Source: Salinadaptatus halalkaliphilus
Lineage (GTDB): Archaea; Halobacteriota; Halobacteria; Halobacteriales; Natrialbaceae
Direction: 5' to 3'
Length of the DNA: 64,000 nt
Assembly: GCF_006543045.1 (NCBI RefSeq)
Contig: NZ_RBZW01000076.1
Location: 242,820 to 306,819, forward strand
Below are positions 43,806-52,091 of this stretch, piece after piece. The stretch's first letter is position 1. Each line of letters opens with the position of its first letter. The translations under genes were made by a program, and so were the position numbers. Below the pieces are notes generated by a model. The model ran no database searches. It saw nothing but the letters and a program-made list of their open reading frames with translations, and was not told the DNA's origin.

Positions 43806-45221
43806 TCACGACTGTAACGAGCCCGAGAGCACCTTCGCCGCCACGAGCACCGGATCCCACGTCGAGTTAAACGGTGGTGCGTACGCCAGGTCGTAGTTCT
43901 CGAGGTCGAAGACGGTAGCGCCGGACTCGAGGGCGCCGACGAGTGCGTGACTGCGATGGACCGCCCCCTCGCCGTACTCGCTGACCAGACTGCCACCGAG
44001 GAGTCGCCCCGTCTCGCGGTCGGCCGAAAGCGTGATCGTCACCTCGCCGCCCTCGGGATAGTAACCCGCGCGTGACTTCGCCGTTACCGTCTCCGTGACT
44101 GGATCGAAGCCGGCCGCGCGAGCGTCCTCGTGATCCAGCATGCCAGTCCGAGCGGCCTCGACGTCGAAGGCCTTGACCGCGGCCGTCCCCGCGACGCCGC
44201 CACCCTCCGTCGGCGTACCGGTGACGGTCTGGCCGACCGCGCGTCCGTGGCGATTGGCCGTCAACGCCAGCGGGACGTAGACTGGGTCGCCGGTCACGAC
44301 GTCGAGTGCCTCCGCACAGTCGCCCGCCGCGTAGACGTCGGGGACGTTCGTCTCGCGGTAGGGGTCGGTCGCGATCGCGCCCGTCGCCCCACACTCGATG
44401 CCAGCTGATTCGGCGAGCGCCGTTCGTGGACTGACGCCGGTGCCAAGCAGCACCATCTCGACCGGAACTCGGTCGTCGTCGGTAACGACGGCTGAGACCC
44501 GGTCCTCGCCCGCGAGTTCGCGAACTCCAGCGTCGAGATGGAGCGCGACGTCCTGTTCGCGCAGGTGGTCGGCGACGACTTCGCTCGTCTCCTCGCTGAA
44601 GCCCGTCAGCACGCGCTCGCTGCGCTGGAAGAGGTTCACCTCGAAGCCGTTCGCGGCCAACGCCTCGGCCATCTCGATGCCGATATAACCGCCACCGACG
44701 ACGCCGACCGGCCCCTCGCAATCCTCGAGGTACGCACAGGCCGGCCCCCTATCGGGCTGGTGGAACGACTCGCCCTCGCGCGCTCGAGCGACGTACTCCC
44801 GGAGCTCCTTGCCGTCGCTCATCGAGCCGAGCGTGTAGACGCCCTCGCGGCCGACGCCGTCGATCTGAGGGACGACAGCCGCCGCGCCGGTCGCCAGCAG
44901 TAGGTGGTCGTAGGATTGAACGATCGCCCCGCCGTCGTGCTCGGCCGTCACCGTCCGCTCGTCGGGATCGATCGCGACCACCTCGTGGCCCGTCCGCAGG
45001 TCGATGTCGCGGTCCTCGCGGAACTCCTCGGGCGTCACCGAGACCAGGTGTTCGAGCGACTGGATCTCACCTTTGACGTAGTACGGCAGGCCGCAGGCGC
45101 CGTAGGAGACCCACTCCCCTTGTTCGAAGACGACGATCTCGAGGTCTGGGTCGTCGCGTTTGGCTTTGCTCGCTGCGGACATGCCCGCTGCGTCGCCGCC
45201 GACGATGACGAAGGTGTCCAT
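43806..45221 (-). CDS. FAD/NAD(P)-dependent disulfide oxidoreductase, CoA-disulfide reductase-like
   Basis: 471 residues. FAD-binding GGDAAGMSAASKA (8-20), a single redox cysteine in SYGACGLPYY (about 39-48) as in CoA-disulfide reductases and NADH oxidases, an NAD(P) motif VVGGGYIGIEMAE (about 174-186), and the second FAD motif VYAAGDCAE. It uses NAD(P)H to reduce a disulfide or oxygen. The AT-rich GATTTTTCAAG upstream (around 45249-45258, minus strand) suits a promoter. Divergent from the IMPDH-like gene. Confidence 0.88.
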   Translation of the reverse strand: MDTFVIVGGDAAGMSAASKAKRDDPDLEIVVFEQGEWVSYGACGLPYYVKGEIQSLEHLVSVTPEEFREDRDIDLRTGHEVVAIDPDERTVTAEHDGGAIVQSYDHLLLATGAAAVVPQIDGVGREGVYTLGSMSDGKELREYVARAREGESFHQPDRGPACAYLEDCEGPVGVVGGGYIGIEMAEALAANGFEVNLFQRSERVLTGFSEETSEVVADHLREQDVALHLDAGVRELAGEDRVSAVVTDDDRVPVEMVLLGTGVSPRTALAESAGIECGATGAIATDPYRETNVPDVYAAGDCAEALDVVTGDPVYVPLALTANRHGRAVGQTVTGTPTEGGGVAGTAAVKAFDVEAARTGMLDHEDARAAGFDPVTETVTAKSRAGYYPEGGEVTITLSADRETGRLLGGSLVSEYGEGAVHRSHALVGALESGATVFDLENYDLAYAPPFNSTWDPVLVAAKVLSGSLQS

Positions 45222-45291
45222 CGGTGGCTTCTACGCGGGGGAGTGCCTTGAAAAATCGGTCACCGTCAGCGACGTGGTACAACGCTCGATT

Positions 45292-45352
45292 CATACGGAT
45301 TACTGTAACGATTTACCGGTTCTCGCTGTCCCGTTCGAGCGAACACCGGTAA
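45292..45352 (+). repeat. Head-plus-hairpin intergenic repeat, copy 1
   Basis: The 28-base head (45292-45319) begins CATACGGATTA and contains CTGTAACGATTTACCGG. Its last bases form the left arm of a hairpin (45313-45327), paired with 45338-45352: an eight-pair stem, two mismatches and five further pairs. It lies in the divergent region between the flavoprotein and the IMPDH-like gene. Copies 2 and 3 share the head but have different hairpin sequences. Confidence 0.6.
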
Positions 45353-45454
45353 CGAACGCCAACGGACCGTACCAGTGGTGTTCGTTTCGATACGAACAGC
45401 AAACAGCCGTCCCCGACGGCTTTATGCCCGTCGAAGCCGTGTTACTGACGGGTC

Positions 45455-46567
45455 ATGAACAACATCAGGACGGGATTGAGCTACGGAGACGTGCTGCTGG
45501 TGCCACAGCGGTCGCCGGTCGACAGCCGTGACGATGTCGACCTCGAGACGCAACTGACGCCGACTATCGACCTCGAGACGCCACTCGTGTCGGCGGCGAT
45601 GGACACGGTGACGGAGGCCGAGCTGGCGATTGCGCTGGGGGAAGCCGGCGGCATCGGGACGATCCATCGGTTCCTGACGGTCGAGGAGCAGGCCGACGAA
45701 GTCGCGACCGTGGCTGACGCCGGCGTCCCCGTCGCCGCTGCCGTCGGAATCGACGAGGACTACGTCGCCCGTACCGCCGCCGTCCTCGAGGCGGGCGCGA
45801 CGGCCGTCGTCGTCGACGTCGCCCACGGGCATCTCGAGGCGACGCTCGAGGCTACGGCGACGATTCGCGAGACGTTTCCCGACTGCGAACTCGTCGTCGG
45901 AAACGTGGCGACGCCCGAAGGGGTCGAGGATCTCGCCGCGGCAGGTGCCGACGGCGTGAAAGTCGGCATCGGACCGGGCTCACACTGCACGACGCGGAAG
46001 GTTGCGGGTGCGGGCGTACCGCAAGTGACCGCGATCGACGACTGTGCCGAGGTAGCGACCGAACTCGGCGTCACGATCGTCGCCGACGGCGGCATCCGAA
46101 CGTCCGGCGACGCGGTGAAGGCGCTGATGGCCGGTGCGGATACGGTCATGCTCGGGAGTCTCTTCGCCGGCACCGAGGAGGCACCGAGCGAGGTCGTCGA
46201 AGTCGACGGCGTCCGGTACAAACGTTCACGCGGGATGGCGACGACCGCCGCCGCCGAAGCGCGTTCGGACAAGGGCGAAAACGTCCGCGCCGACGAAGGA
46301 GTCGAGGGGCTGACCCCGTACAAAGGTCCCGTCGCCGACGTCGCGGCGTCGTTCCACGCGGGCATCAAGTCCGGCCTCTCCTACTGTGGCGGCCACACGA
46401 TCCCGACGGCTCGAGAGCGTGCGGAATTTGTCCGCGTCGCGCCGAGTGCACAGGAACGAGAAGGCGCCCACACCGACAACGAGTGGGAGACGGTCAGCGT
46501 CGACAGCACGGACAAGGCCGGCGTCGGGACAGAGACAGCCGACACAGCCGACGCGGCGGACGACTAA
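45455..46567 (+). CDS. IMP dehydrogenase / GMP reductase family protein without CBS domains
   Basis: 370 residues, (beta/alpha)8 barrel. Motifs: [14 protein letters not shown] (7-20), [13 protein letters not shown], the catalytic loop [17 protein letters not shown] (active cysteine in HCTTR) and [11 protein letters not shown]; the flap KRSRGM follows. Full IMPDHs carry two CBS domains after about residue 100; here none is inserted, so it could be a CBS-less IMPDH or GMP reductase. The C-terminal 30 residues are acidic low complexity. The TATA-like CTTTATGC is centred 33 bases upstream. Confidence 0.85.
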   Translation: MNNIRTGLSYGDVLLVPQRSPVDSRDDVDLETQLTPTIDLETPLVSAAMDTVTEAELAIALGEAGGIGTIHRFLTVEEQADEVATVADAGVPVAAAVGIDEDYVARTAAVLEAGATAVVVDVAHGHLEATLEATATIRETFPDCELVVGNVATPEGVEDLAAAGADGVKVGIGPGSHCTTRKVAGAGVPQVTAIDDCAEVATELGVTIVADGGIRTSGDAVKALMAGADTVMLGSLFAGTEEAPSEVVEVDGVRYKRSRGMATTAAAEARSDKGENVRADEGVEGLTPYKGPVADVAASFHAGIKSGLSYCGGHTIPTARERAEFVRVAPSAQEREGAHTDNEWETVSVDSTDKAGVGTETADTADAADD

Positions 46568-46614
46568 CCGTTCGCAACCAAATCCATATCTGTCGTCCGA
46601 GCGGAGATGGTGTG

Positions 46615-47153
46615 ATGAAACTCGTCGACGGACAGGTTGCGGTTATCACGGGCGCAGCGTCAGGAATCGGCCGTACAACTGCAGAGACGGTTGCGGACCA
46701 CGGCGCATCGGTCGTCGTCGCCGACGCCGACGGCGCCGCGGCGACGGCGAGACGATCGAGGACGCCGGCGGCGACGCGACGGTCGTTCGGACGGACGTCG
46801 CCGATCCCGACGATGTCGAGGAAATGGTCGAAACCGCCGTCGAGACGTACGGCGGACTGGACATCCTCTACAACAACGCGGCCATCGAAGGCCCCGTCGC
46901 GTCACTCGCCGAGTACGCCGAGGACGGCATTCGAGCCAACGCTATCGCGCCGGGGATCGTCAGAACCGAGATGATCGAACGGACGATCGAAGAGCACCCG
47001 GAGATGGAAGCACAGTTCGAGGAGACGGAGCCGATGCCGGGACTGGCCGATCCCGAGGAGATCGCACACGCCGTGGTCTTTCTTGGCTCGAACCTCTCCT
47101 CGCGGGTCACCGGCGTAACGTTACCCGTCGACGGCGGCTATCTCGCACAGTAG
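46615..47153 (+). pseudogene. Broken short-chain dehydrogenase/reductase
   Basis: The start MKLVDGQVAVITGAASGIGRT with its NAD-binding GxxxGxG is in one frame, and the rest (ETIEDAGGDATVV to the end) is in another, so a frameshift lies around 46735-46745. In addition SLAEYAEDGIRANAIAPG joins the residue-95 region directly to the post-catalytic region. The expected 80-90 residues in between, including the catalytic Ser and YxxxK, are missing. The coding length is 539 bases instead of about 750. Both lesions would inactivate it, so this is a pseudogene unless assembly errors created them. Confidence 0.75.
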
Positions 47154-47198
47154 TCGCTCGCAACGTCTGGGGTGGAAAAACGAGTCGATACGACGGTC

Positions 47199-47564
47199 TT
47201 ACGGCTCTCGTCGAACGTTCGACCAGATGCCGAGCGCGCGGTTCGGCGATCGGTCGACGGTCGCCCGGAGTTCACGATCGTCGTCGAGATCGACCGTGAC
47301 TCGATCGAAGTCGGTCACGTACCGGGCTTTCTGATAGCGGCCACGCCGAACGCCGGTCGTTTCGGTGACCAGGGACGCCTCGGTCAGTCGATCGAGCTTG
47401 CGATAGGTCGTCGACTGGGGCTGGTCCGTCGCCTCGGCGATTTCGTCGACGGTCATCGGCTCCTCGAGGACGGCGACGATCCGTCGACAGCCGGCGTCGT
47501 TCAACACGCCGACGACGGTCTCGAGATCTTGCTCGTCGGCAGGCGAGGAACGCTCGAGTGCCAT
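47199..47564 (-). CDS. Winged helix-turn-helix regulator (ArsR-like)
   Basis: 121 residues. The winged helix spans about 14-85, with the recognition region EATDQPQSTTYRKLDRL and a wing containing RGRYQKARYV. No metal-binding cysteines are evident. The AT-rich TATA-like CTTAATAG (about 47620) is centred about 55 bases upstream of the ATG, so this transcript appears to have a leader of about 30 bases. It faces the broken SDR and is divergent from cobO-like. Confidence 0.8.
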   Translation of the reverse strand: MALERSSPADEQDLETVVGVLNDAGCRRIVAVLEEPMTVDEIAEATDQPQSTTYRKLDRLTEASLVTETTGVRRGRYQKARYVTDFDRVTVDLDDDRELRATVDRSPNRALGIWSNVRREP

Positions 47565-47696
47565 TGTGATGCACCCACGTTAGGAGTGGAGACTCAAGAC
47601 ACGTTTGGTCATCTATTAAGAATATTACATTTTTTGGCCGCTCAACGGGATCGAACGACCGGTTCGATTATAGGCTCGGCCCCAGTCGATGTGACA

Positions 47697-48401
47697 ATGA
47701 GCGACGAGCGATCATCTGCCGACCTGACACCCGAATCGACGCGCGAGCAGACGCCAGGCGAGGGGCGGGCGCCGGCCGCCGAGCGGATCGAACCGACCGC
47801 ACCCGAGGCGTTCGGCCTGGTACAGGTCTGGTGGGGTGATGGGAAAGGAAAGACGACGGCGACTCTCGGCATGGGGATGCGCGCAGCCGGCCACGGCCAT
47901 CGCGTCCACGTCTTGCAGTTCATGAAAGGCGGTGCGGCGAGCGTCGACGCCGTCCGCGGCGAGTACAACGCGATGGCGGTGTTGCCGGGAATGAGCTACG
48001 AAAACCTCGGTCACTACGGCTGGCACGGGATGGCCGACGGCAGCGAAGATGCCGATCACGAGGCCCAGGCACAGGCCGGTCTCGAGCGCGCCCACGAACT
48101 GCTCGAGGCGGCGTCCGCTACCGACCTCGAGTCGCCGATCGATCTCGACGCTCCGCCCGAAGCAGGCGTCCACATGCTGATACTCGACGAGATTCTCTAC
48201 GCGGCCGATCGAGGTCTGGTTAGCGAAGACGACGTGCTCGACCTGCTCGAGGCAAAACCGGCGAATCTCGAGTGTGTCCTCTCGGGGAGCCACACCGAAC
48301 CCTCGTATCTGGCGGGTCGAGCGGACCTCATTACGAACGTCCGCAAAGTGGCCCACCCGATCGACGACGGGCAACGTGCCAGACGCGGTACGGAGTTTTG
48401 A
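47697..48401 (+). CDS. cobO: Cob(I)alamin adenosyltransferase (CobO/BtuR family)
   Basis: 234 residues. The N-terminal 40 residues are an acidic extension; the Walker A-like GDGKGKTT is at 47-54, followed by the family features LQFMKGG and the Walker B-like LILDEILYA. It transfers the adenosyl group of ATP to cob(I)yrinic acid a,c-diamide or cobalamin. A TATA-like ATTATA (47667-47672) is centred about 27 bases before the ATG, so the transcript is leaderless. It is divergent from the wHTH gene. Confidence 0.9.
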   Translation: MSDERSSADLTPESTREQTPGEGRAPAAERIEPTAPEAFGLVQVWWGDGKGKTTATLGMGMRAAGHGHRVHVLQFMKGGAASVDAVRGEYNAMAVLPGMSYENLGHYGWHGMADGSEDADHEAQAQAGLERAHELLEAASATDLESPIDLDAPPEAGVHMLILDEILYAADRGLVSEDDVLDLLEAKPANLECVLSGSHTEPSYLAGRADLITNVRKVAHPIDDGQRARRGTEF

Positions 48402-48468
48402 GGCGGATCGGGGTTTCCGGTCGCCGGTACACGCACAAATCCCGTTTGCGGTCGCACGGGGAGTGACT

Positions 48469-48528
48469 GATACGGATTCCTGTACCGATTTGCCGGCCCA
48501 GCCGCCGTCCGGGTCGCGGCTGGGCCGG
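48469..48528 (+). repeat. Head-plus-hairpin intergenic repeat, copy 2
   Basis: The head (48469-48496) reads GATACGGATTC then CTGTACCGATTTGCCGG and matches copy 1 at 24 of 28 positions. It runs into a perfect hairpin: CCGGCCCAGCCG (48493-48504), a 12-base loop, CGGCTGGGCCGG (48517-48528). It lies between the convergent genes cobO and the 48557 gene, where it could terminate both. Confidence 0.65.
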
Positions 48529-48556
48529 AACTGACGGACGGGAAACCGTATGACGA

Positions 48557-48943
48557 CTACGTGTCTGCCATCGCCCGCTCGAAAACCGCCTCGGCGAAGT
48601 CAACGATCGACGTCGGTAACTCGACCTCCGTCGAGATGACGAGTCCACCGGTTTCGCTCAACGGGAGGAAAATGAGCAGTGCGTCTTCGAAGCGCCGAAC
48701 GGAGTAGTGAAACTCACCGATATCGTAGAGCTCCTCGAAGAAGTGGACGTTCAGCAGGTTCGACATCCGTTCGACGCTCATGCGTTCGAACTGCGATTCC
48801 GTGTAGAGTCCCGCAACGTCGTCGCGAATGTACAACGTGTCGTACTCGCTGCGCTCGAAGTAATCGACCGCGCGAAGCTGCTCGCCGAGTTCGTCGCGTG
48901 CGAACGCGACGACGCCCTCGAGATCGGGTTCAGTTTCGGCCAT
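48557..48943 (-). CDS. Conserved haloarchaeal protein of unknown function
   Basis: 128 residues from the ATG at 48943, chosen because GAGGAGA lies about eight bases upstream; in-frame ATG codons at 48970 and earlier have no TATA box 26 bases upstream. The sequence is a soluble alpha/beta protein with no catalytic motif that I recognise (features: RAVDYFERSEYDTLYIRDDV, DALLIFLPL). It has the look of a small sensory or roadblock-like domain, but that is speculation. It is divergent from the CinA-like gene. Confidence 0.7.
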   Translation of the reverse strand: MAETEPDLEGVVAFARDELGEQLRAVDYFERSEYDTLYIRDDVAGLYTESQFERMSVERMSNLLNVHFFEELYDIGEFHYSVRRFEDALLIFLPLSETGGLVISTEVELPTSIVDFAEAVFERAMADT

Positions 48944-49047
48944 ACGAGCATCTCCTCGGGCCGAACTCATTACGTTGACGCTGTCAGGACCACGAGTGGG
49001 CAACTGCGGGAGAAGGAGACTTGACCTCTCGAACCCAACGTCGCTGT

Positions 49048-49731
49048 ATGAACGTTGCGGTCGTCACGGTCGGAGACGAACTGCTCGCCGGACGGACGAC
49101 GGATACGAACGCCACGTGGCTCTGTGAGCAACTGGCCGACCGGGGCGTCACCGTCGAACGGGTGACGACGGTCCCCGACCGAGTCGGCGACATCGCCCGG
49201 GTCGTCAACGAGTATCGCGCGGCCTACGACGCCGTGATCGTCACCGGCGGACTCGGTCCCACCCACGACGACGTGACGATGGACGGCGTCGCCGCCGCAC
49301 TCGGCCGGCCGATGACCGAACACGACGACGCACTCGCATGGCTCGAAGACCACGGCTACTCCCGTGACGATCTGACGACGGGGACTGCCGAGTTGCCAGC
49401 CGGCGGTCGGGCGCTGCACAACGACGTCGGCGTCGCCCCCGGAGTCACACTCGAGGGCGTCTATGTCCTGCCCGGCGTCCCCGCCGAAATGAAGGCTATG
49501 TTCGAGCGAATCGAATCGGATTTTTCCGGCCAGCCAGTCTACCGCGAGGTCGTCGTCGCCGACGAACCCGAGAGCGCGTTGCTCGATCGTCTCACGACGC
49601 TACGCAAGCGCTACGATGTCGACGTCGGCAGCTATCCCGGCGACTCGGTTCGGATTACGCTCGAGAGCACCGACGAGGAAACCGTCGTCGCGGCCGCGGC
49701 GTGGCTTCGCGACCGCGTCGATCGGGAGTAG
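49048..49731 (+). CDS. CinA-like molybdopterin-binding domain protein
   Basis: 227 residues, MoCF-biosynthesis/CinA N-terminal (COG1058) domain. Motifs: VGDELLAGRTTDTNATWL (about 8-25), VTGGLGPTHDDVT (about 66-78) and a PGVPAEMKAM region. Only the first domain of CinA is present; there is no C-terminal deamidase. Such single-domain homologues have been linked to nicotinamide-nucleotide or ADP-ribose hydrolysis, uncertain here. The start is the ATG at 49048. Confidence 0.82.
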   Translation: MNVAVVTVGDELLAGRTTDTNATWLCEQLADRGVTVERVTTVPDRVGDIARVVNEYRAAYDAVIVTGGLGPTHDDVTMDGVAAALGRPMTEHDDALAWLEDHGYSRDDLTTGTAELPAGGRALHNDVGVAPGVTLEGVYVLPGVPAEMKAMFERIESDFSGQPVYREVVVADEPESALLDRLTTLRKRYDVDVGSYPGDSVRITLESTDEETVVAAAAWLRDRVDRE

Positions 49732-49761
49732 CGAGATTACGTGGCATCTCTCGAGGGAAGA

Positions 49762-50118
49762 CTAACCGGCGACTTCGTTCGCTTCGCGGCGAGCCCGCAT
49801 CGTCGTGACGGCGATGTAGGCGCCGCCGGCGACGAGCAACACCATTCCACCCAGTACCTGTAGCCCACTCGAGGCGAACGCGACGAGTGCGAGGCCGACG
49901 CCCGCGGCCGCGTGTGCAACAGCGAAATCCCGGCGACCGTAGGCACCATGGAGGAGAGCGACCGCAGCGAACGTTCCAGCGAACGCCAACAGGCCGAGGT
50001 TCCTGGCATCGAAGCCAAGCAGCGCCTCGTCGACGAAGATTCCGTAGCCATAGAGGGCGAACGCGAGTATCGATCCGGCGCCGATCGTCTGCTCCTGGAC
50101 GTCAACCTGGGTCGCCAT
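49762..50118 (-). CDS. Small four-helix membrane protein
   Basis: 118 residues. After a short polar N-terminus (MATQVDVQEQTIGAG) there are four hydrophobic segments of about 18 residues each, then a basic tail MRARREANEVAG. No family is recognised. The start ATG at 50118 was chosen because the earlier part of the open frame overlaps the zinc-ribbon gene. It follows that gene on the same strand with a 49-base gap and could be cotranscribed. Confidence 0.65.
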   Translation of the reverse strand: MATQVDVQEQTIGAGSILAFALYGYGIFVDEALLGFDARNLGLLAFAGTFAAVALLHGAYGRRDFAVAHAAAGVGLALVAFASSGLQVLGGMVLLVAGGAYIAVTTMRARREANEVAG

Positions 50119-50167
50119 TCGCCCGGTCGTTCGACCGCCCGACGCAAAGCCCTGCCGTTCTCGATTA

Positions 50168-50692
50168 TTACAGCGTTCGGTACTGGCCACGGCTCTCGCT
50201 AACCGCACCGCGCCGAACGAGTTTCTCGAGTGCCGTTCGGACGTACTCGGCCGACACGCCGTGCTCGCTGGCATAATCGATGACCTCGTCTTCGGTCGGT
50301 CGATCGAGGTCCGCGAGCGCCCGTTCGACGATTTCCTTCTTGCTGCCGGTACGGCTGGGTCCGCGCGGATCGCGGTCACCGGCGGTCTCGAGCTCGTCCA
50401 CGTCGAGTCCCGACGCCTCGAGGTACGCTGTGTCGTCGACGACGCCGTCTTCGACGGTCGACTCGAGGTCGGCGAAGGAATCGACCGCCGCGAACGCCTC
50501 GCCTTCGCCCTGGCGACTCGCGAGCATCGACGCACGGACCTCGCGAGCGTGGTCGACGTCGTCGGTCTCGACGAACTTCTTCCGGCGCTCGTAGGATCGG
50601 CGCGATCCACAGCGAGGGCACTGGGTTGTCTCCGAGCGCCCTTCGAGCAGCCAGAGGTGTGAACACTCGTTACAGCCGACGACGGCGTACAT
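50168..50692 (-). CDS. Zinc-ribbon and winged-helix protein (DUF5817-like)
   Basis: 174 residues. A zinc ribbon uses C7, C10, C25 and C28 (CNEC and CPRC), and the C-terminal 60 residues form a small winged helix (TEDEVIDYASEHGVSAEYVR). This pattern matches haloarchaeal DUF5817-like proteins annotated near replication or transcription genes, but the role is unknown. A TATA-like GAACTATCC (about 50715-50726) is centred 26-28 bases before the ATG at 50692, so it is leaderless. Confidence 0.78.
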   Translation of the reverse strand: MYAVVGCNECSHLWLLEGRSETTQCPRCGSRRSYERRKKFVETDDVDHAREVRASMLASRQGEGEAFAAVDSFADLESTVEDGVVDDTAYLEASGLDVDELETAGDRDPRGPSRTGSKKEIVERALADLDRPTEDEVIDYASEHGVSAEYVRTALEKLVRRGAVSESRGQYRTL

Positions 50693-50804
50693 GTCTCGTC
50701 TCGAGGTGAGCGGGCAGGATAGTTCAAGCTTGGGCAAGCGGGGCGAAAGTGGGCTGCAGCGATCGGCCTGTGGCTCTATGTATCGTCGCCTCCTCTCAAG
50801 GCGT

Positions 50805-51143
50805 ATGGAACGCGTGTCGCTGTCCGAGTGCGAACCGACGGAAGCCGCCGAGGGCGTCCACCTGGCGCTGCTGGCCGGAGCGGATGCGATGAATATCCAA
50901 CACTTCGAGATCGAATCCGGCGCGGTCGTTGACGAACACAGTCATCCCCACGAGCAGACGGGATTCATCTACGAGGGCGAACTGGTGTTTCTGACCGACG
51001 GTGCGGAAATCGTCTGCGGGCCCGGTGACGGCTACGCGATTCCAGGCGACCAGCCCCACGCCGTCGAGAACCGCGGCGACGAACCCGCTCGGGGTGTCGA
51101 CATCTTCAGCCCGCCTCGAGCAAACCCTGCCTGGCAGGAGTGA
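50805..51143 (+). CDS. Cupin-domain protein
   Basis: 112 residues, a single cupin barrel. The metal-site motif EHSHPHEQTGFIYEGE (about 45-60) and a second motif GDGYAIPGDQPHAVENRG support metal binding. It could be a dioxygenase, isomerase or small-molecule sensor. The start is the ATG at 50805. Its stop codon TGA overlaps the beginning of copy 3 of the head-plus-hairpin repeat. Confidence 0.85.
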   Translation: MERVSLSECEPTEAAEGVHLALLAGADAMNIQHFEIESGAVVDEHSHPHEQTGFIYEGELVFLTDGAEIVCGPGDGYAIPGDQPHAVENRGDEPARGVDIFSPPRANPAWQE

Positions 51144-51200
51144 GGCGGTCTGCTGTAACGATGTAGCGGCGAAACCGCGACCCGTCTGCGGTTTCGGCAG
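51142..51200 (+). repeat. Head-plus-hairpin intergenic repeat, copy 3
   Basis: The head (51142-51169) starts GAGGCGGTCTG and contains CTGTAACGATGTAGCGG, matching copy 1 at about 20 of 28 positions. The hairpin that follows pairs CGAAACCGC (51170-51178) with GCGGTTTCG (51188-51196). It lies between two convergent genes, the cupin and the CPBP protease. The first base of the head is inside the cupin stop codon. Confidence 0.55.
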
Positions 51201-51267
51201 TAACGACTTCCAGCAGTCCGAACGACACTCACCATCGCCGGATCCGATCGAGTGCCACAGGGAACGC

Positions 51268-51984
51268 TCACCAGGCCGTCGGGAGGACAGCAAGCGCGAC
51301 GAGGACGGCCCAGCAGTTGACCAGCAGGTGCATCAGCCAGGCACCCACGAGGTTGTCGTACCACAGACGGAGAGCGGTCAGTAGCGTGCCCAACACCGCC
51401 GTCGCGATGACGCTCGAGAGCCCGGCGACGAAGACGTGCATGAGCCCGAACAGCAGTATCGAGAGAGCCGCCGCGACGAGAATTCCATAGCCGCGACTGA
51501 TCAGATGTCCCAACAGCAGTCCGCGAAAGAGGATCTCCTCGACGACGGGCGCAACGAGCAACGATCCGACTGCCAGACTCACCAGTCCAAGCGTCGTCGC
51601 GGCCGTCCCCGGGTCGTGTGGGGCGACGCCGAGTGTCCGTGCCAGTCGATTGAACGCGATCAGAAAGGCGATCCCGACGACCGTCGCGAGAAGGGACGCA
51701 CCGATCTCGTTTCGTGATGGACGACGGAAAACTGCACTCGCACGCCACGTCGCTCGGTCCCAGCGCCAGTAGAGAAATCCGACGACGGCGACGCCGGCGA
51801 TCCCCAAGGGCAGGTTCGCGAACTGCGGCGGAAAGCCGGGGTCGTCGCCCATCGCGAGGGTATAGCCAGCCGCGATAGTGACGACGACGGCGACGACGGG
51901 AACGAACGGCACGACCAGCACCCACGGCAGGGATCGATCCGCGAGCGGTTCGCTCGTCGCCTCGAGACGCGCTCGTCTTGACAT
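51268..51984 (-). CDS. CPBP-family intramembrane metalloprotease
   Basis: 238 residues, about eight membrane segments. The CPBP (Abi/CAAX) motif EEILFRGLL (motif 1) and the downstream GLMHVFVAG and HLLVNCW histidine and asparagine segments are present, so a glutamate and histidines form the metal site. Such proteases process prenylated or peptide substrates in the membrane. The TATA-like GTTATATG (52009-52016) lies about 29 bases before the ATG at 51984, which I prefer to the in-frame GTG and ATG at 52008 and 52002. Confidence 0.82.
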   Translation of the reverse strand: MSRRARLEATSEPLADRSLPWVLVVPFVPVVAVVVTIAAGYTLAMGDDPGFPPQFANLPLGIAGVAVVGFLYWRWDRATWRASAVFRRPSRNEIGASLLATVVGIAFLIAFNRLARTLGVAPHDPGTAATTLGLVSLAVGSLLVAPVVEEILFRGLLLGHLISRGYGILVAAALSILLFGLMHVFVAGLSSVIATAVLGTLLTALRLWYDNLVGAWLMHLLVNCWAVLVALAVLPTAW

Positions 51985-52091
51985 GTCTGGGAGTGTCTGC
52001 ATTGTCACACATATAACTACTCGTCGATGCTGTCGGGCCCGTTACTGACGAATACCACGGAGTTATATAGTTCAGTTTACAAGGGCGTCCG

